In this document: piece after piece, positions 63,789 through 64,000 of the stretch | Numbering within the stretch: the stretch's first letter is position 1 | How the letters are laid out: the number at the start of each line of letters is the position of its first letter | DNA from: Sphingomonas sp. AX6 | GTDB lineage: Bacteria; Pseudomonadota; Alphaproteobacteria; Sphingomonadales; Sphingomonadaceae | Reading direction: 5' to 3' | NCBI RefSeq assembly: GCF_902506605.1 | Contig: NZ_LR733979.1 | Span: 2,898,008 to 2,962,007, forward strand | DNA: 64,000 bases | Notes under the pieces: model-generated | Seen by the model: only the letters and a program-made list of their open reading frames with translations | The model's database searches: none | What the model was told of the DNA's origin: nothing | Translations under genes and position numbers: made by a program

Positions 63789-64000
63789 TCAGCCGATCAA
63801 CCCGGCCAGATTATCCCACAGCCCGAACGAGCCGAGATCGTTGACCGTGACCAGCAGCATCAGTGCGAGCAACGCGGCCAGTCCGCCGCGAAAGGCCCAG
63901 TCGAGCACCTTCGGATCGACCGGCTTCCGCCGAACCGCTTCGATCGCATAGAAGAACAAGTGGCCACCATCCAGCATCGGAACTGGCAACAGGTTGATGA
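63789..64000 (-). CDS. rseP: RseP-type site-2 protease, C-terminal part only
   Basis: Only about 70 codons are inside the window; the gene continues beyond the right edge. It contains INLLPVPMLDGGHLFFYAIE, the conserved LDG region with the third zinc ligand Asp of S2P proteases, then a final membrane helix (GGLAALLALMLLVTVNDLG). Lies upstream of bamA on the same strand, as usual. Confidence 0.92.
   Translation of the reverse strand, partial: INLLPVPMLDGGHLFFYAIEAVRRKPVDPKVLDWAFRGGLAALLALMLLVTVNDLGSFGLWDNLAGLIG

Noticed and set aside
1..64000. CRISPR array, prophage or insertion sequence
   Set aside because: No regularly spaced direct repeats, cas genes, integrase, phage structural genes or transposase frames were seen. 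The repeats present are dispersed palindromes.

Overview
The window reads as chromosomal core sequence from a high-GC alphaproteobacterium, most likely a Sphingomonas or close relative (order Sphingomonadales). The basis is the gene order rseP-bamA-ompH/skp-fabZ, the run lapA-pyrF-trpF-trpB-trpA-accD-folC, a fused ThiS-ThiG gene, a cysteine-free L31 and a full ccm cluster. I see no phage, integrase, transposase gene, CRISPR array or rRNA. One tRNA is present, tRNA-Met(CAT).

Layout. 1-4.7 kb: the left edge cuts a lipoprotein acid phosphatase coupled to a CoA-transferase A subunit; then an orphan ThDP enzyme and a protein with two winged-helix domains. 4.7-8.7 kb: CsbD, the thiSG fusion, aroQ, accB-accC and an ArsC-like protein. 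8.8-16 kb: a two-HKD phospholipase D, purL, a nitroreductase, a DUF418 membrane protein, and bfd-bfr under a probable Fur box. 16-24 kb: Hpt protein, der-tusA, bamB with a YfgM-like partner, panB, a membrane/XRE pair, and a coupled operon DUF885 peptidase, lipoprotein, GNAT, YffB. 26-35 kb: hydrolase, MFS-cysK, cell-wall hydrolase, and a MerR regulator / acyl-CoA dehydrogenase / paired PH-domain cluster. 35-44 kb: hisI, then the pyrF-trp-accD-folC block. 44-51 kb: ampG, an orphan Rieske oxygenase, tRNA-Met, a 2H phosphoesterase, kup, ald. 51-56 kb: cytochrome c maturation genes ccmC-D-E-F-G-H-I. 56-64 kb: an SLC13-type permease, a frameshifted MFS gene, PilZ, rpmE, fabZ, skp, bamA and the 3' end of rseP.

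Many genes are translationally coupled by ATGA, GTGA or TGATG overlaps, so operons can be read from spacing. Several starts are GTG or TTG, chosen by Shine-Dalgarno spacing or overlap.

The most striking non-coding feature is a dense set of short intergenic palindromes in at least five families: six full copies and one half copy of family A, three of family B, and C, D and E elements. Most consist of two hairpin units in inverted orientation (BIME-like). Families A and B differ in stem sequence yet keep the same fold, including a tandem G.A/A.G mismatch. All four units of families D and E carry a GTCA box directly 5' of the hairpin. Several sit inside operons (trpF/trpB, trpB/trpA, accD/folC, ccmG/ccmH), and one appears to supply the GTG start of ccmH. 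No dramatic undescribed multi-gene system is visible; the repeats, the dual winged-helix protein, the MerR operator and the ThiS-ThiG fusion are the best leads.
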